Positions 11,231 through 23,190 are shown, numbered from the stretch's first letter. The stretch is DNA of 64,000 nucleotides from Ailurus styani (GCA_002007465.1 LNAC01000031.1:5809305-5873304), one strand, 5' to 3'. Notes: generated from the sequence alone by a model not told the origin. Numbers and translations are program-made.

Positions 11231-11699
11231 AGAAAAGCCTAAATGACAGCAACTAAACATACCTTCTACTCCAGCTGAATGGAACTGGCTTCCAGCAGCA
11301 TTTCTACCAGCAAGTCTCACTCAAATGTTCCTCTGTCTCTCTATTCCCACTGCCACGCCTCCCTTTTCATCCGGAGTCTCAGACAGGTTCCAGATTCAGG
11401 TCTAAATCCCTTCAGTTTCCTGCCAGAGTGACCTTCCTTAAACAGTGCTTTTGCTACATTCTTACTTTGTTCTCTGTTTCCTACAGTTACACGGAACCAA
11501 TACCTACTTAGGGTCAAATAAACCAGCTGATGTGTAATTCCAAACCAATAGGATAATGTTAAGGTGATAAGCTGGGAGTGCTGGACCAGCCTGAACCTCG
11601 GCATGTAGGGAGAGCCTCTTTCCATGGGATGAACTACCTTGTCTTCGCTAAATATACCAAAATCACAACAAAGGAGCCCAGTACAGGGTCAGGAAGAGG
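11231..11699. other. Unassigned unique sequence
   Basis: Minus frame of 94 codons at 11341-11625 and overlapping plus frame at 11578-11907. Neither resembles a known family. Confidence 0.35.
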
Positions 11700-12160
11700 C
11701 AGTGAGATAATAAATGCTAGTTTGGATACTGAATCTGAAATGCCAGGAGCTCATCTTGGAGGAAGTGTGCAGAGTTGCAAATATGGACTTGGAGCTTGTC
11801 AGGGAGGGCTCAGTTGCGAGAGTCCCCAGAGATGCCTAGGGGTTTACTTGACAGAATGTGATGAGATGGCCAAAGAAGGGTTTATACAGTTAAGGAGGGG
11901 AAGGTAAGTAAGTTGGGGGGGGGGTAGGGATAGATGGAGTAGGATCTAGGGGGGATTGATCAGACAGGGAGAAGAACAACCAGAAGAGAAGAAGAACGAA
12001 GAAACCAATGAGGAGGATGTTTCTGGAAATGACAAGCATTCCTAAATTCAGACGCCAGAGATTAAAACCAAAAGTGTTCACTGATTAGGCCAGGGAGATT
12101 ACTGTGACCACAGGAAAATGCATTCAGCAGTGACCCCCACCCTTTTCAAGAAGCCTACTG
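11700..12160 (-). mobile_element. L2 (LINE2) fragment, antisense
   Basis: Reads like the antisense L2 body: TGCCAGGAGCTCATCTTGGAGG, ATATGGACTTGGAGCTTGTCAGGG (GAGTCTGGAGCTCAGGGGAG block), then the purine-rich AGAAGAACAACCAGAAGAG section near 11973. A G9 run lies at 11915-11925. Ancient and eroded. Confidence 0.5.
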
Positions 12161-12611
12161 GAGAAGGAAAGGAGTCAAGGCATTAAATAATAGGAGATAA
12201 GGAAGGGACTCATAAAAGGGGACTAACAAAGCAATAACTAGATTAACATAATCAAATGGCTTTTGATTAACCAGGGGAAATGGGAAGAGAGAAATACAGA
12301 AAGCAAATACTTAGGCAAATGAGATTAGCAGTAATAAAAATAGAAGGAACCTGAATTCATAAATCTTTCTTTCCATCTTCATCTCATATTTAGATTCATA
12401 CAAAAACATATTTCTACATTCTCCATCAATATTTCAGCTCATCAATTTTTTAAAATATCTGACTCTTTCCACAACCACCACAGTAAGTCTAAGGTCAGAT
12501 CTTTGTTCTGGGCTGCCTTCAGAACCCCTTTTTTCCATTCCTCAATCAATGGTGTTTCTTTCACGCTGGTACACTGCTTGCATTGATCTCTCCTCTGGCC
12601 AGTGTAAAATG
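12161..12611. other. Unassigned unique sequence
   Basis: No repeat or gene recognised. The 12612-12621 TACCTTCTGG is the target site of the following SINE. Confidence 0.4.
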
Positions 12612-12621
12612 TACCTTCTGG

Positions 12622-12813
12622 GGGTGCCTGGGTGGCTCAGTCGTTAAGCGTCTGCCTTCAGCTCGGGTCATGATCCCAGGGTCGTGGGATCGAGCCCCGA
12701 ATTGGGCTCCCTGCTCTGTGGGAAAGCCTGCTTCTCCCTCTCCCACTCCGCCTGCTGGTGTTCCCTCTCTCACTGTGTCTCTCTCTGTCAAATAAATAAA
12801 TAAAATCTTAAAA
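12622..12813 (+). mobile_element. CAN SINE (SINEC, tRNA-Lys derived)
   Basis: Complete copy: head GGGTGCCTGGGTGGCTCAG (A-box region), GGATCGAGCCCCGAATTGGG (B-box region), pyrimidine-rich end and AAATAAATAAATAAAATCTTA tail. Target-site duplication TACCTTCTGG at 12612-12621 and 12814-12823 is perfect. Older carnivoran subtype (TCAGTCGTTAAGCGTCTGCC). The frame at 12561-12848 is SINE read antisense. Confidence 0.97.
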
Positions 12814-12823
12814 TACCTTCTGG

Positions 12824-13760
12824 ATGAACACTTGTGCTTCATGCACACGAGGTCCGTTTTCTTACTACTTTCATGAGCTTCTGCTCTCCTCTGGTAAGAA
12901 ATTCAAATGTTCACTCAGGCCTCATCTCTTACTGCCATTCTGATCCTCCTTTTCCATTTCCTTCACCGTCATTCCATCTTACTTCCTGCGTCCTGGGATA
13001 TCTGTCACCCAGTGCTCTCTGCAACTTAAAAAGTCATGTTTCTGAAGCTCTCACTTACATTTTATTGTTCTTTGAAATTGTTTGCCTCTTGTATGTCTTA
13101 AATGAATTCCTCAATAGAAAAAGAGAATCACTTGAACGTTCTGATTTAGACTATCCTACTCTTAACCAAATACTGCATTTTATACATACAATTAACAATG
13201 TTTTAATGATTTGTTTCTTTGTCAGAACTCAGGCTAGTCCCTCACATAAACAGAGGGGGGAAAGTTTGAATGGAGATTATTATTTGAAGGGTGTTCTAAA
13301 ACTCAATAACGTGTCACAGTTGCTTATGTGTTTGTTATCTTTTCATTGAATTGGGGCATTTTGACTCCTAGCATGCAAAAGTAATTCTTTAAGCCTCTAG
13401 GAGCCATCAGGACATCAGCCAGTGTTATGTTTGCAAAGGAGTGTAGGAAGAAATAAACTTTGATGAAGGCAAGATAAAGATGACCCAGGACCCCAGGAAT
13501 TTCTCAGAGTATGAGATTTGGAGCCACCAGAGTAGATGGCTTTGGGAAGCTCAGCTCGGCAAGAACACTCAATTATGTATTTAGGGGAAGAGGCTGGAGA
13601 AGGGGAGAATGATGCTAATCAGGAAAGGATGTCGAGGTGAGACAAGGTCAAAATGAAAATGAATTTCTCTTATATCAGAGGTTGGTCTCAATGAATAAGG
13701 GTCTATTTTGAAGGGTTTCCTCCTTATTATCTTTTTTTAAATTTGAGGGTTTAATTTCCA
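12824..13760. other. Unassigned sequence with a 171-codon open frame
   Basis: 12834-13349 is open on the plus strand for 171 codons. The predicted peptide is rich in Ser, Leu, Phe and His with no domain pattern, its start lies in the SINE target flank, and there is no splice or poly-A context. I treat it as chance. Confidence 0.4.
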
Positions 13761-13763
13761 TTT

Positions 13764-13935
13764 CTCTTTTTTAAAAGAGATTTTATTTATTTTTTCATGG
13801 GGGGGGGCGCAGAGGCAGAGGGAGAAGCAGGCTCTCCAAGGAGCAGGGATCCTAGTGTGGGATTCGATTCCAGAACTCAGAATCATGACCTGAGCCAAAG
13901 GCAGATGCTTAACTGACTGTACCACCCAGGCGCCC
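13764..13935 (-). mobile_element. CAN SINE
   Basis: Minus-oriented copy: T-rich tail side AAAAGAGATTTTATTTATTTTT, then GAGAAGCAGGCTCTCC, AATCATGACCTGAGCC and CCACCCAGGCGCCC at the head. A G9 run near 13800 interrupts it. Target duplication not clean (CATTTCT-like on both sides). Confidence 0.95.
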
Positions 13936-14049
13936 TACATTTCATTTCTTTTCAAATATGTCCCCAGTTACTTAGGAAGAGAGGGAGGAGTCTGGCCTGT
14001 ATAGAGCCCCTCTTTTCCATGCATCACATTGTTTGTAGGTAAATTTATA

Positions 14050-15130
14050 GGAGTCATGGTTCATTTGTTCACTTATTTACTGGTTTATGCATATACTCAT
14101 TCATGCATTAGAAAATGGTGAGTGTGTGGTGTGTGCTAGGTACTTCAGCACTCTGTACAAAATGGTAAATAAGACAAAAGTAGTTCCTCTTCCTCCTGGG
14201 GTTTAAAGTAGTATGCACGCACACAGAGAAAGGCAGTTACAGTCTAGCATGAGGTGTGCTGTGATAGAGAACTGAGCAAGGAACTTCAATCCGGATTGGG
14301 AACAACAGCAAGGACTTGACAGCAAGAACAACATTTTAGAATTAAAAGGGTGGGAGCTGGCCAGGCAAACTAGGAAGGAGGGGCAAAGAAGTGAAGGCAA
14401 AGAAGCAAAGTAATATTCCATTCTAGAAAAAAGCACCTGCATCACTCAAGATGAGAAAGAACACTGTATTTTCACATACATGAATAAAGTTATCTGTGTC
14501 TGGAAATCAGAGTTGAAGACTTAAGGCAAAAGCTGAATCTAGGTCCCCATGATAAAGGACTTTTGTGTGCTCTGCAAATAATTTACCCTGAGGACTATGG
14601 GAGAATCAAAAGTTTTAAATAAGGAAATGACTTAACCGGTTCTCCTTTCTAGAGACTTGGTTCTCACTGAAAAGGGGAGATGGGTTTAGAAGGGGTGGGC
14701 AAGATAGGAGATAGTAATATCAACTTGCAAGTCACTGTTGCAGTGATTATAGCCAGAGATAATGGTATTCTAAATTAAGTTAGTGGCAGAGGGGATTAAT
14801 TCAAAAGATATTTAGTAGATAAAATAGGACTTGGTGGTTTATCAGACAAAAGACAAAATAAAATCATGATGCTCAAATGTCTCATTTGGCCACTGGATAA
14901 ATGGTTCTGTCATTCTCTGAGATAGAGAACACCAGAGAAAAAGCCTTTTGTGAGAAGAAACACCCGAGATGCCTAGCAAAACTTTCAGATAAAAAAAATA
15001 TGAAGCTCCCAGACAGAGAGAAGCCAGAGTTATAGATCTGGGGCATCATCAGCATACAAATGGCAACAGAATCTGGGGGAAATAAATGAGCTCACCCTGG
15101 CGAAGAGTGTACAACGCCACTGAATAAGTA
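14050..15130 (-). mobile_element. L2 (LINE2), long antisense copy
   Basis: Begins with the reverse complement of the L2 3' end (TCATTTGTTCACTTATTTACT, GTGTGCTAGGTACTTCAGCACT). It continues through GCATGAGGTGTGCTGTGATAG, AAGGAAATGACTTAACCGG, TTGCAGTGATTATAGCCAGAG near 14739 and GGGGCATCATCAGCATACAAATGG near 15041, in the order expected of antisense L2. Over 1 kb, many indels. Confidence 0.65.
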
Positions 15131-15154
15131 ATTATGTATTACTTATTTGATAGC

Positions 15155-15270
15155 AGTCTCCATGATAAGACTTTAAGCTCAATGAAGGCAATATAACATT
15201 ATCTCTGTTCACTAGAACAGAACTTAGTACTTTCCCTATAGTAGACAACCAGTCAATAATTTTTGAATGA
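15155..15270 (+). mobile_element. L2 3' terminal fragment
   Basis: GACTTTAAGCTCAATGAAGGCA corresponds to the TGTAAGCTCCATGAAGGCAGG block, and the fragment ends AACCAGTCAATAATTTTTGAATGAA, matching the L2 terminus. Confidence 0.6.
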
Positions 15271-15484
15271 AAAGATAGTACCCATGAAACCCCATGGTTC
15301 ATTATGAAAGAATATACAAATGTATGTCATTAATGTTGATCATACCCAGTCAAATCCACACTTGCTCCAATAATCTATCAGGAACTACATTTCATACTTC
15401 TTTCTGAAATACATGCATCAAAATTGGGTTTGACTAGTTATTTTTTATGTGAGAATATTAATATCTATACAGCATACTGAGTAG
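15271..15484. other. Unassigned sequence
   Basis: AT-rich, no feature recognised. Confidence 0.4.
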
Positions 15485-15646
15485 CAGGCACTGGCGAAAA
15501 ATGTCCTCTTTGGTCAAGTACCTTAGAGTGCCTCAGTTTACTTATCTATGAAATGAGGATCATAGAGCTAGTTAGAATGAAATGACATATACAGAGAGAC
15601 CAAAGAAGTACTCTAATATGATTAATGGTACGTAAAACATTATTAA
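15485..15646 (+). mobile_element. MIR SINE fragment
   Basis: GGTCAAGTACCTTAGAGTGCCTCAGTTTACTTATCTATGAAATGAGG is a clear MIR core, followed by a degraded 3' part. It abuts the next SINE. Confidence 0.65.
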
Positions 15647-15800
15647 GGGAGCAACTGGGTGGCTCATTTGGTTAAGCATCTAACTCTTGATATCAGCTCA
15701 GGTATTGATCTCAAGGTTGTGAGTTCAAGCCCTGTGTGGGGCTCCACCCTGGGCATGGAGCCTACTTAAAAAGCAAAAACCAAAATGTAACAAAACAAAA
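15647..15800 (+). mobile_element. Old-type carnivoran SINE
   Basis: Head GGGAGCAACTGGGTGGCTCA, body TCTAACTCTTGATATCAGC and TTGTGAGTTCAAGCCCTG, ending GGGCATGGAGCCTACTTAAAA with a degraded A-rich tail. It lacks the long pyrimidine tract of younger SINEC copies, the ancestral form. Confidence 0.85.
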
Positions 15801-18279
15801 AAATATTATCCAGGTGGCACTTCTCCACGGTGTTTCCACACGTCTAGGATAGCTTTTGTTCTGGACTGTCTTTTCAAGGATGTTTGGTATTTCAAGGATG
15901 TTGGCGTAGCAAAAAGCCTTGGAAGACAGAGGTAGTTGACTCCTGGGCAGAGAGCAGATTTGTTTCTTCATCAGGATAATAAAGATAATGGCTCCCTCTG
16001 GGGTAAATGGTAGGCAGGTTCTCTAGCGGTCCTCTTATAAGAGTAGGTTTTCTAAGCTTGAGGCTCCTCAGCTGAGATGCAAACCCACTATGTGTGCAGC
16101 ATCTCCCTGGGCCAATCGCATTGCCCTATGGGACTTGAGGAGCAACTGTAGCCAATGGGAACTTGAAGCTCATGTTGCCCTCAGTGCCCTGGGTAATTAA
16201 GGCCTTTGCCTCCTTCCTAGGGCCTGTGTCTTTGTCAATGTTTATGAAATCGTGGCAGTCTATTTTGTTAGCTTGCAAACAGAGTAAAATCTCAGACCCT
16301 TCTTCACTTTTTTTGAGAAAGAGGTCTCTTCAGTGTGGACCTATATATTGTGAAGCTTTGACGCAGATATTTTAAGACACTATTTCCCAATCTTGACATT
16401 ATGTATTTTTCATAATTTTAATTATGAACAGTATATAAGCAGGAACTCAAAAGACAAGACTTTATTTTTACTTAGAAGAACTCAATGTTTTTTGATGGGG
16501 AAAAGTTTGAGAAATACAAGACTACTTTGTTTTTAAAAATTTCTTCTTTTTTCATAATCCATGGACAAATGTGCATATGACAGATCTTTACTATCTTAAT
16601 AAATGTGAAATATCACAAGTATATGTTGAAATCACATGAATATTCACAGTATTAACAGCAATCAGTGAATAGACAGCATAGGAAAAAGGACAGCCTTTGG
16701 GTCACAAAAACCTATGTGTTAAAGTAGAGTAACAACTGTGCATTTATGTACATGTCAGGTGATCTCTCATCTAACTTACCAGTATTGATTCGGGTATGGG
16801 CATATAATTTCGAAAAAGACCCCAGTTTTAATTTGTGTGATCACTGTGTCCATACAACACACAGTCACATCTCAGAACGCAGTTAGGGGTATGCTTTGTA
16901 AGGAAATAACATGGACGGGGAGCTAAAGAAAACGAAGAATGTTCACCAGGATCAAATGTGAGCAGATGAGATCCAGTAAAAGTGTGTGTAAATTTAAAAG
17001 GGGGGGGGCAGCAAAACACAAAGACAAGAAGATAAAAACTGAGTTGCAAGGAGAACCCAAATAGTAGACAAAGTATACAAGAAATTGATCTTACTTCAAT
17101 AGTCCAAGACAGGAAAAAGATAAAAGGAAAAGCAAAGGATCCAGTGTGCCTTAATAGAGGAAGCCGGAAATGCAGTACAGGAGAGGTAGAGTAGTAAGAC
17201 CTTGAGCAGGCAAGACTTCCTACAACAAGGACCGCGAACCGGTGAAAGGAGGAGTTCTCCGTGATGACATGTGTCTTACTCCAGAAGACAAAGACATGGA
17301 CTTTGGAGGTCACAAACCTTATGTCTCCAAAGACCAGAAGACAGTAACTCATGCTAGTAAATGACAGTGAAAGAGGAAGAACAAACTAAGGGTTTGTGAT
17401 ATGGGGAAAAGTTCCGTGCATTTGCATCATTGGCATCACGCGGAGGCACCTGAGCGTTCTTAAACCACAGGTGTCATGTTCGATGGTAGAGACGAAACCT
17501 GAACTTCATTAAATAAACACGAAACTACGCCAATAGTATTTCTAAACTATGTGTCCTTTGTAGATTTAGCTGTAGTCCTGGGGCATCCATCTCTGGGCTA
17601 GAGAACAACCGGTGAGCTGAAAAAGATCCACTAAGAAGGCGAGAGAGAATGGAAGTTAGGAACTCAGATTGTGATCTTTATTGACAGTGTTTCCCTGTCT
17701 CATTCCTGGGTGGTGGTAGACAAGACAGGAAATAATAAAAACCTGCTTAGTTTTGTAGACATGGCCAAAATCTAAAACACTATCATATTTAAAATAATTT
17801 AAGTGTCAGGCATTCTTTTCCTGGTACACCACATCTTTGTTTATTGTTCTGTTAGGTAAAGCCTCCTGTCATTATACTTCAGGCAAAGCTGTTAACAGGG
17901 AAACTCCAATCCATACCCTAGACCTAATTTTTTAATACAGTTTCCTCTTTGATCTGCCATATCTCTGAATTTAATTATGAGGTCTTACTTGATGCTCTGC
18001 CATTGTATCTTTTGCTCTTCTTGCTCTTTCTGTAGTTTATAAAAAAAAAGAGTTTTCGGTTTCTTTTAATGCAAGCTCATTTTCAGTTAGTTCATTGAAA
18101 GGTGTCACCTTCTACTTTGTGTTGCTCCTTGGGTCCTTTTATTCTTTGTCTCGTGAACTGACACAATTACCATCTCTACATTCTGCAAATATAGCTTGCA
18201 GAGCGGGTTTCCTAGGAATATAATTTTCAAAAGTGCCAGACATAAGAATGACTCTAAAGCCATTTGATGAGTTCTCTGT
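15801..18279. other. Unassigned unique sequence with a 174-codon minus frame
   Basis: No repeat family assigned. 16828-17352 is open on the minus strand for 174 codons. Its peptide is Phe/Ser/Leu rich without domain pattern, and I treat it as chance. A G9 run lies at about 17000. 16040-16300 (GCCAATGGGAACTTGAAG region) could be an old LTR fragment. A T/A-rich interval follows from 17750. Confidence 0.35.
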
Positions 18280-19000
18280 TACATCTTCTCATTTGCTTCC
18301 TTCCCAAAGAGATTTTTGATTTCTGCCTGGAACATGCTTATCAGCTTAAAGGTATGCAGCATCATTATGTGATGAAGATTTTCTCCTGCAGCAGCAAGTG
18401 CACTAACCTTGAATGAAGCAGTTGCTAATCATGTTGCACTAAGCAAATAAAAGTCAGAACCGACCTAATCTTGCTTGCCTAATATCAGTTTCTGCAGACT
18501 TCAAGTGTAATGTTCTAATCACTGGCGCAAAACAGCCAATTAATTTGCTTTCCCTACGTGTTTTTACTGGCCAAGATGCATAGGGGAGCAGTGCATTCGG
18601 TCATAATCATGCTCCACAAAGATGGGAAATGTTCCCTTTGAGCTTCCAATCATTAGGCCAGCTGAAGTGAAGACAAGCCCATTGACAAGTGAGAATGGCA
18701 ATAATTTATTTTCTATTGATGGGTTGTGACAAATCATGTCGAAGCGGTGGCTGCATACTGTGGGGCTCAGCTAAGGAAGACTGTGATGGGCAAAGATGAA
18801 ACCCTTCACAGCTCATTTAGTCCAAATGTAGCCACCTGGGTGGTGAATCGGTTCAACATACCAGCCCAGGCATTCCAGCACAAAATTAGATCGCTAACAG
18901 GCAGGCCATATAGGGGTTCCTACAAGGCATTAATCAACAGGGTTGAGCTGTCAAAATGCAGAGTCTGAAATTAAGAAACACCAAAAGGATGAAAATGTGG
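18280..19000. promoter_or_regulatory. Candidate conserved non-coding element cluster
   Basis: About 700 bp of high-complexity, repeat-free DNA with balanced composition inside a repeat-rich region. Motif-like strings include GCTAATCATGTTGC near 18424, CCAATTAATTTGC near 18536, a GACAAATCATGTC near-palindrome at 18728 and ACATACCAGCCCAGGCATTCC near 18856. The sharp contrast with the flanks is typical of ancient enhancers retained by selection. An 80-codon plus frame at 18726-18968 is not exon-like. Conservation is inferred, not measured. Confidence 0.35.
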
Positions 19001-19440
19001 CAATGCTGTCAAAAAATCCAGAATGTGATTCCTACTGCAGGATTCTAGCCACCATTAAAAAAACTTAGAAGAAAAATGAATTATAAAGGGGTAAGGAGAG
19101 GCATCACCCCTGTGGAAAATTTTCCTATGATTTTTACACATGTTAATTAGTAAAAGCAGCATGAAGATTTATGTGAGCATGAGCACACCCCTTTTCAACT
19201 TAACACTGACAGGTCAGATTACATATAAGTCCTCCTTACCATCCCACAGCATAGTTCGTCCCTTATTTAAATTTCTTTTCTACCCAAACCTACTGATGTG
19301 CAGAGCATTTGATGTCTCACGCTGCTTCTGAATACAGACACTTCAAACTGCAGAATTCTTGGGCTTGCACTGTGTATTTTCTGAACACTCTTTTTGGTAG
19401 GAGAGAAATTTCTTGCATCTGGTGGTGTAGGCTGTTCCTG
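19001..19440. other. Unassigned sequence
   Basis: AT-rich. No feature recognised apart from short frames. Confidence 0.4.
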
Positions 19441-19441
19441 T

Positions 19442-19507
<66 letters not shown>
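19441..19507. repeat. Compound (GT)n(GA)n microsatellite
   Basis: GT units run from 19441 to 19482 with one T interruption near 19449, then GA units from 19482 to 19507. Both tracts are nearly pure. The frame across it encodes only Cys-Val then Arg-Glu repeats and is not a gene. Confidence 0.95.
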
Positions 19508-19697
19508 TTACATTTTATCGGTATTCTTTTAAGAGCTCATTATCTGTTTTCATATTAGAAAAAATATTTAGTGCCATAAAGAAATCCAAACAACCTCAGT
19601 TTCTGTAAGCAAATTTTCACTGCTCAGAAAACATGCAAAATTTCTATTCTAAAAATATATTCTAACTCCAGAAGAACTACTTTCCAAGCCCCACACA

Positions 19698-19850
19698 GGG
19701 GTTTCTCAAAGTGAGCACACATCAAAGTGATCGAGTGCTCATTGAAAATGCACATGCACAGACAAATCTCTGGGTTGGGCCTGAAAACTGGAATCCTGAC
19801 TGGATCCGCAGGGTGATTCTGAATGTACAGGGCAACTGGGAAACCACTTT
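19698..19850 (+). mobile_element. hAT-Charlie nonautonomous DNA transposon (MER5-like)
   Basis: GGTTTCTCAAAGTGAGCACACATCAAAGTGATCG, GTGCTCATTGAAAATGCACATG, CTGGGTTGGGCCTG and GGTGATTCTGAATGTACAG follow a MER5-class consensus, ending near AACTGGGAAACCACTT, the diverged inverted partner of the start. Confidence 0.65.
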
Positions 19851-19899
19851 TCCTTATGTGAATAACCCTGGTCCATGTTCAGGTGTAAACACTTGATTC

Positions 19900-20300
19900 T
19901 TTCTACCTCTTACGAATCTCCCCTTGGACGAACTGTGTTCCATTTGTTCATAAATACTCTGGAGCTTTCACGTTCCATGACTTTGATCATGCTGTGCCCT
20001 TCACAGGCCCAAGTCTTACCTTCTCCGCTAAGATTCAGCTCAAGCTCTCCCTCCTACATGAAGTCTTCTCCATGAACTCCCAGTTAGAAGTGAATCTTCT
20101 GGCCTCTCTGCCACCCTGGTCTTTTGTTCGTACCCTTCACAGCCTCACCATCTTCTGCCTTCTATTGCAGTGACCTGGACTCATGCTTTATCTCCTAGTC
20201 CCTGAGATCTGTCTTATTTATCTGTTTATGCCTCATACCACCTCACTTACTGCCTTGTGCTATATGTATAGTAAGTGTTGAGTTGAGCTGCTGAATAAGA
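19900..20300 (+). mobile_element. L2-like LINE fragment
   Basis: TTACCTTCTCCGCTAAGATTCAGCTCAAGC and TCCTACATGAAGTCTTCTCCATGAAC match the L2 block ACTCAGCTCAAGCGTCACCTCCTCCAGGAAGCCTTC. The 3' part, CTGAGATCTGTCTTATTTATCTG, also fits. Confidence 0.6.
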
Positions 20301-20990
20301 GATGTTAATTCAAACCCAAGCTTTGTACTTTCAAATCATTCACAGAGATAAGGATTCTTTCTTACTATGTGCTCAGAATTCTCATTAGAATCTCGGAGTG
20401 GGTCTCCCTGTAAGCAAAAGTACATGAGGCCTGTTATTTTGTTTGTTTATTTTACATAACAGCGGTTTGTCTGTGAAGTGTTATTCTGCTTTAGATTTTC
20501 TAAATTAGCTTTCATGATGTTTTCCCTGAAATAATATTTGTTAATATTTTAAGTCTCCAGCTGAGACAGATATTTAAAGTATATTAATTATGCTGGAAAA
20601 TACACTATATTATAATAATACAAACCAGTACAGCTACTATAAGCCATTTGTTTTGTAAATATTTCAGATATTCTTAGTTTTTTAAAAAATACCCATGATC
20701 TATATGACCTTACATATTTGCTAGCTTTGTACAATGATTAACTATCAGTGGCTATAATTGTTTAGCTACGCCTGGCTAAAGACCAATAACATAGACCTTA
20801 ATACAGCCTAAAATATAGGAGGCCATGGTCTGGATTGTTGTGACCTAAAGAATAAGTTCATCCTGATTGTAAAGCAAAGTGTTTTACTTGGAGCCTCCCT
20901 ATATCCTGGAGGTACATAAAATATTAGAAACAGTGGATGTGAATGAATGCTATCAGTTTTTATCATTCTTGAAAGTAGTATCTTTCCTCT
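20301..20990. other. Unassigned AT-rich unique sequence
   Basis: No repeat or gene recognised. Repeat-free and AT-rich around 20450-20700. Confidence 0.4.
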
Positions 20991-20999
20991 ACCTATTAT

Positions 21000-21240
21000 A
21001 ATTGTTTATTATTGAGGTACAAGTGACACAGACATAATGTTAGTTTAAGGTGCACAACATAATGATTCAATATTGTGTGTATTGCCAAATGATCACCACA
21101 CACCACATAAAGTTAGGAAACTTTTTTTCTTGTGATGAAGAATTGTAAGATCTACTCTCTTACCAACTTTCAAATATGCAATACATTATTATTTACTCAC
21201 CATGACGTACATTACATGGTGATTGTTTTTAAAACCCCCT
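21000..21240 (+). mobile_element. L1M-type 3' UTR fragment
   Basis: TTTATTATTGAGGTACAAGTGACA, AATGTTAGTTTAAGGTGCACAACATAATGATTCAATATTG and AAATGATCACCACA are the familiar old L1 3'-UTR blocks. Truncated at the adjoining SINE. Orientation inferred from consensus memory. Confidence 0.7.
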
Positions 21241-21244
21241 TTTA

Positions 21245-21410
21245 GGGTGTCTTGGTGGCTCAGTCGGTTCGGCGTCTGCCTTCAGCTCAGGTCATGACTG
21301 AGTTCCACACCGGACCCCCTGCTCAGCGTGGAGTCTGCTTCTCCCTCTCTCTCTGCCTCTGCCCCCTGCTTGTGTTCTCCCTCTCCCTCTCAAATAAATA
21401 AATAAAAAAT
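21245..21410 (+). mobile_element. CAN SINE with internal deletion
   Basis: GGGTGTCTTGGTGGCTCAGTCGG head, CTCAGGTCATGACTGAGTTCC where the CCCAGGGTCCTGGGATCG block is missing, then CTCAGCGTGGAGTCTGCTTC and an AAATAAATAAATAAAA tail. The deletion removes the B-box region. Confidence 0.9.
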
Positions 21411-21420
21411 ACTAAAACAA

Positions 21421-22639
21421 GCAAACAACCCTTTTACCTGTGATGTTCCTACGTGTTTAAGCACCACAGAAACAGGGAAAGAATGTCTGCAGGATACCTG
21501 AGAATATTACACTTGACAAAGTAAACTAGTTCAAGCCAAACTTGTTCTAGTTAGAAGAATAGTCCTTTATCTGCCTGAGTCTTCAATTACAAAACTCTAG
21601 ATGAGAAGCAGGAGCTGAGAAGATGCCTGTTAGTTTCCTTCATTGCCAAAGATAATTAGGGTAGACGAGAGCCAGGGCAGAGTGGCTTGGAAAAGTTCTA
21701 AGGTCTGGGAAAGTATGCTTTTAAAAAGACAGTGATATGCAACCTTACCTCTTTCTGATACCTTGGATTGTTTTAGAACTGATGTAAAAAGTGCTTTCAG
21801 GGACCACACATTTCATAAAGTTTCTCTCATAGTTTAATAGTCATCTCAGTGGGTTTTGTTCAACTCAGCTGATAATTATAATAGAACAGAAAATGATACT
21901 GCATTTTTATTTATATTAGAGTTCTTGGCCACGGGCACCTGGGGAGCCCCTAGATATAACTAAAACCTAATTAGGAGGAAAGAACATTGCTGACTCAATA
22001 TCTGAATTGGAGAGTAAAAGAAACACAATAATCCCTGATATAAAAACATAAAACCATGTCAAAATAAATAACTAAAAAGAATACCACCTTTAAAATATGC
22101 CCTCCACTTCTCTAACCAAAAAAGAACAGTAATGTGATATTTAAATAGAGCCACTTTGATCCTCTGCGTATTCCTCCATTCCAGAGGTGTCTTAATCCCC
22201 TAAAACTATTTACATAAACATCACATGTCACTTGGAGACAGAAATGGAGTAAAAGGTTAGCCCCCAAATGGTTGATGAGCAGTGATTAGACTCTAGGGAG
22301 GAGCCTGAAGGGGTGTGATAGATAAGCACTAAAAGGGAGAGATGAGAATCAGCTAACCCATGGTATGAGTTTTTGGGAAACCTTTGATGTGTGAGAACTA
22401 CTGAGGCATTGGATGAAAGGTTCTTAACACTGACCTCAAGGTATTCATGATACAAGTATTAGAAGAACTGATGAAGACAGTAAGAGTATATATATTTTAA
22501 AGAGGCTTCAGGAAGCCACAGAGCACAAATAAACAAAAAATAGACTGTCCTTAAGAAAGTATCTTGCCTACTTTATTAGAATTAAAAACCTAACTATGAC
22601 CTGTGCCTAAAACTTGTGAATAAAAGAGAAGATGAAGAC
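21421..22639. other. Unassigned sequence
   Basis: Probably in part old LINE (A-rich on the plus strand after 22480) but not assignable. A minus frame at 22228-22455 has no recognisable homology. Confidence 0.35.
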
Positions 22640-22893
22640 AAATGAAGAATATATATCTGAAGAGGCATGGCACAGAGAAACATAGGAAGTTTAAAAAAGA
22701 TAATTCCCCAGAGTCTCAAATTACAGACAACATGGCCTTTTGAAAACAGTCAAAGGACAATTCAAAAAATGATACAGTGAAATACAAGAAGATGAAAACT
22801 GAGCTGGAAAACTCAGGGGGAAAAAATGAAAGAGAAACTAGAAGTCATCATAGACATGAAAGCCCCATGAAAGGCAATAAAAATTAGAATATC

Positions 22894-23190
22894 CAGTTGA
22901 CCTTGAACAACATGGGTTTCAACTATGCAAGTCTACCTTTTTTTTTTACCGTACTATAAATGTATTTTCTCTTCCTTTTGATTTTCTTCATAATGTTTTA
23001 TTTACTCTAGCTTACTTTATTGTAAGACTATAACATATAATTCATGTAATATGGATTGCCATGTCATTGGTTAGGCTTCCATCAATAATGGGCTATCAGT
23101 AAAGTTTCTGAGGAGTCAAAAGTTATATATGGATTTTCAACTGTGCAGGGGTTTGCGCCCCTAACCTCTATGTTGTTCAAGGGTCAACTG
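22894..23190. mobile_element. Tigger-type MITE with terminal inverted repeats
   Basis: Left end CAGTTGACCTTGAACAACATGGG pairs with right end TATGTTGTTCAAGGGTCAACTG as an inverted repeat with one indel. Internal blocks GTACTATAAATGTATTTTCTC, CTAGCTTACTTTATTGTAAG and GGTTTGCGCCCCTAACC match a common mammalian Tigger family. About 297 bp, no transposase. The flanking TA is no longer visible. Confidence 0.85.

Noticed and set aside
12622..12813. tRNA-Lys-like A/B box as a functional tRNA gene
   Set aside because: The tRNA-related part belongs to the SINE head. No cloverleaf with intact acceptor stem is present.
12834..13349. 171-codon plus-strand open frame as a gene
   Set aside because: No recognisable domain, low-complexity Ser/Leu/Phe composition, no splice or poly-A context. 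A frame of this length is expected by chance in 64 kb over six frames.
16828..17352. 174-codon minus-strand open frame as a gene
   Set aside because: Same reasoning: no domain or transcript signals, and Phe/Ser-rich peptide typical of random AT-rich translation.
19309..19608. 99-codon frame with Cys-Val and Arg-Glu repeats
   Set aside because: Translation of a (GT)n(GA)n microsatellite.
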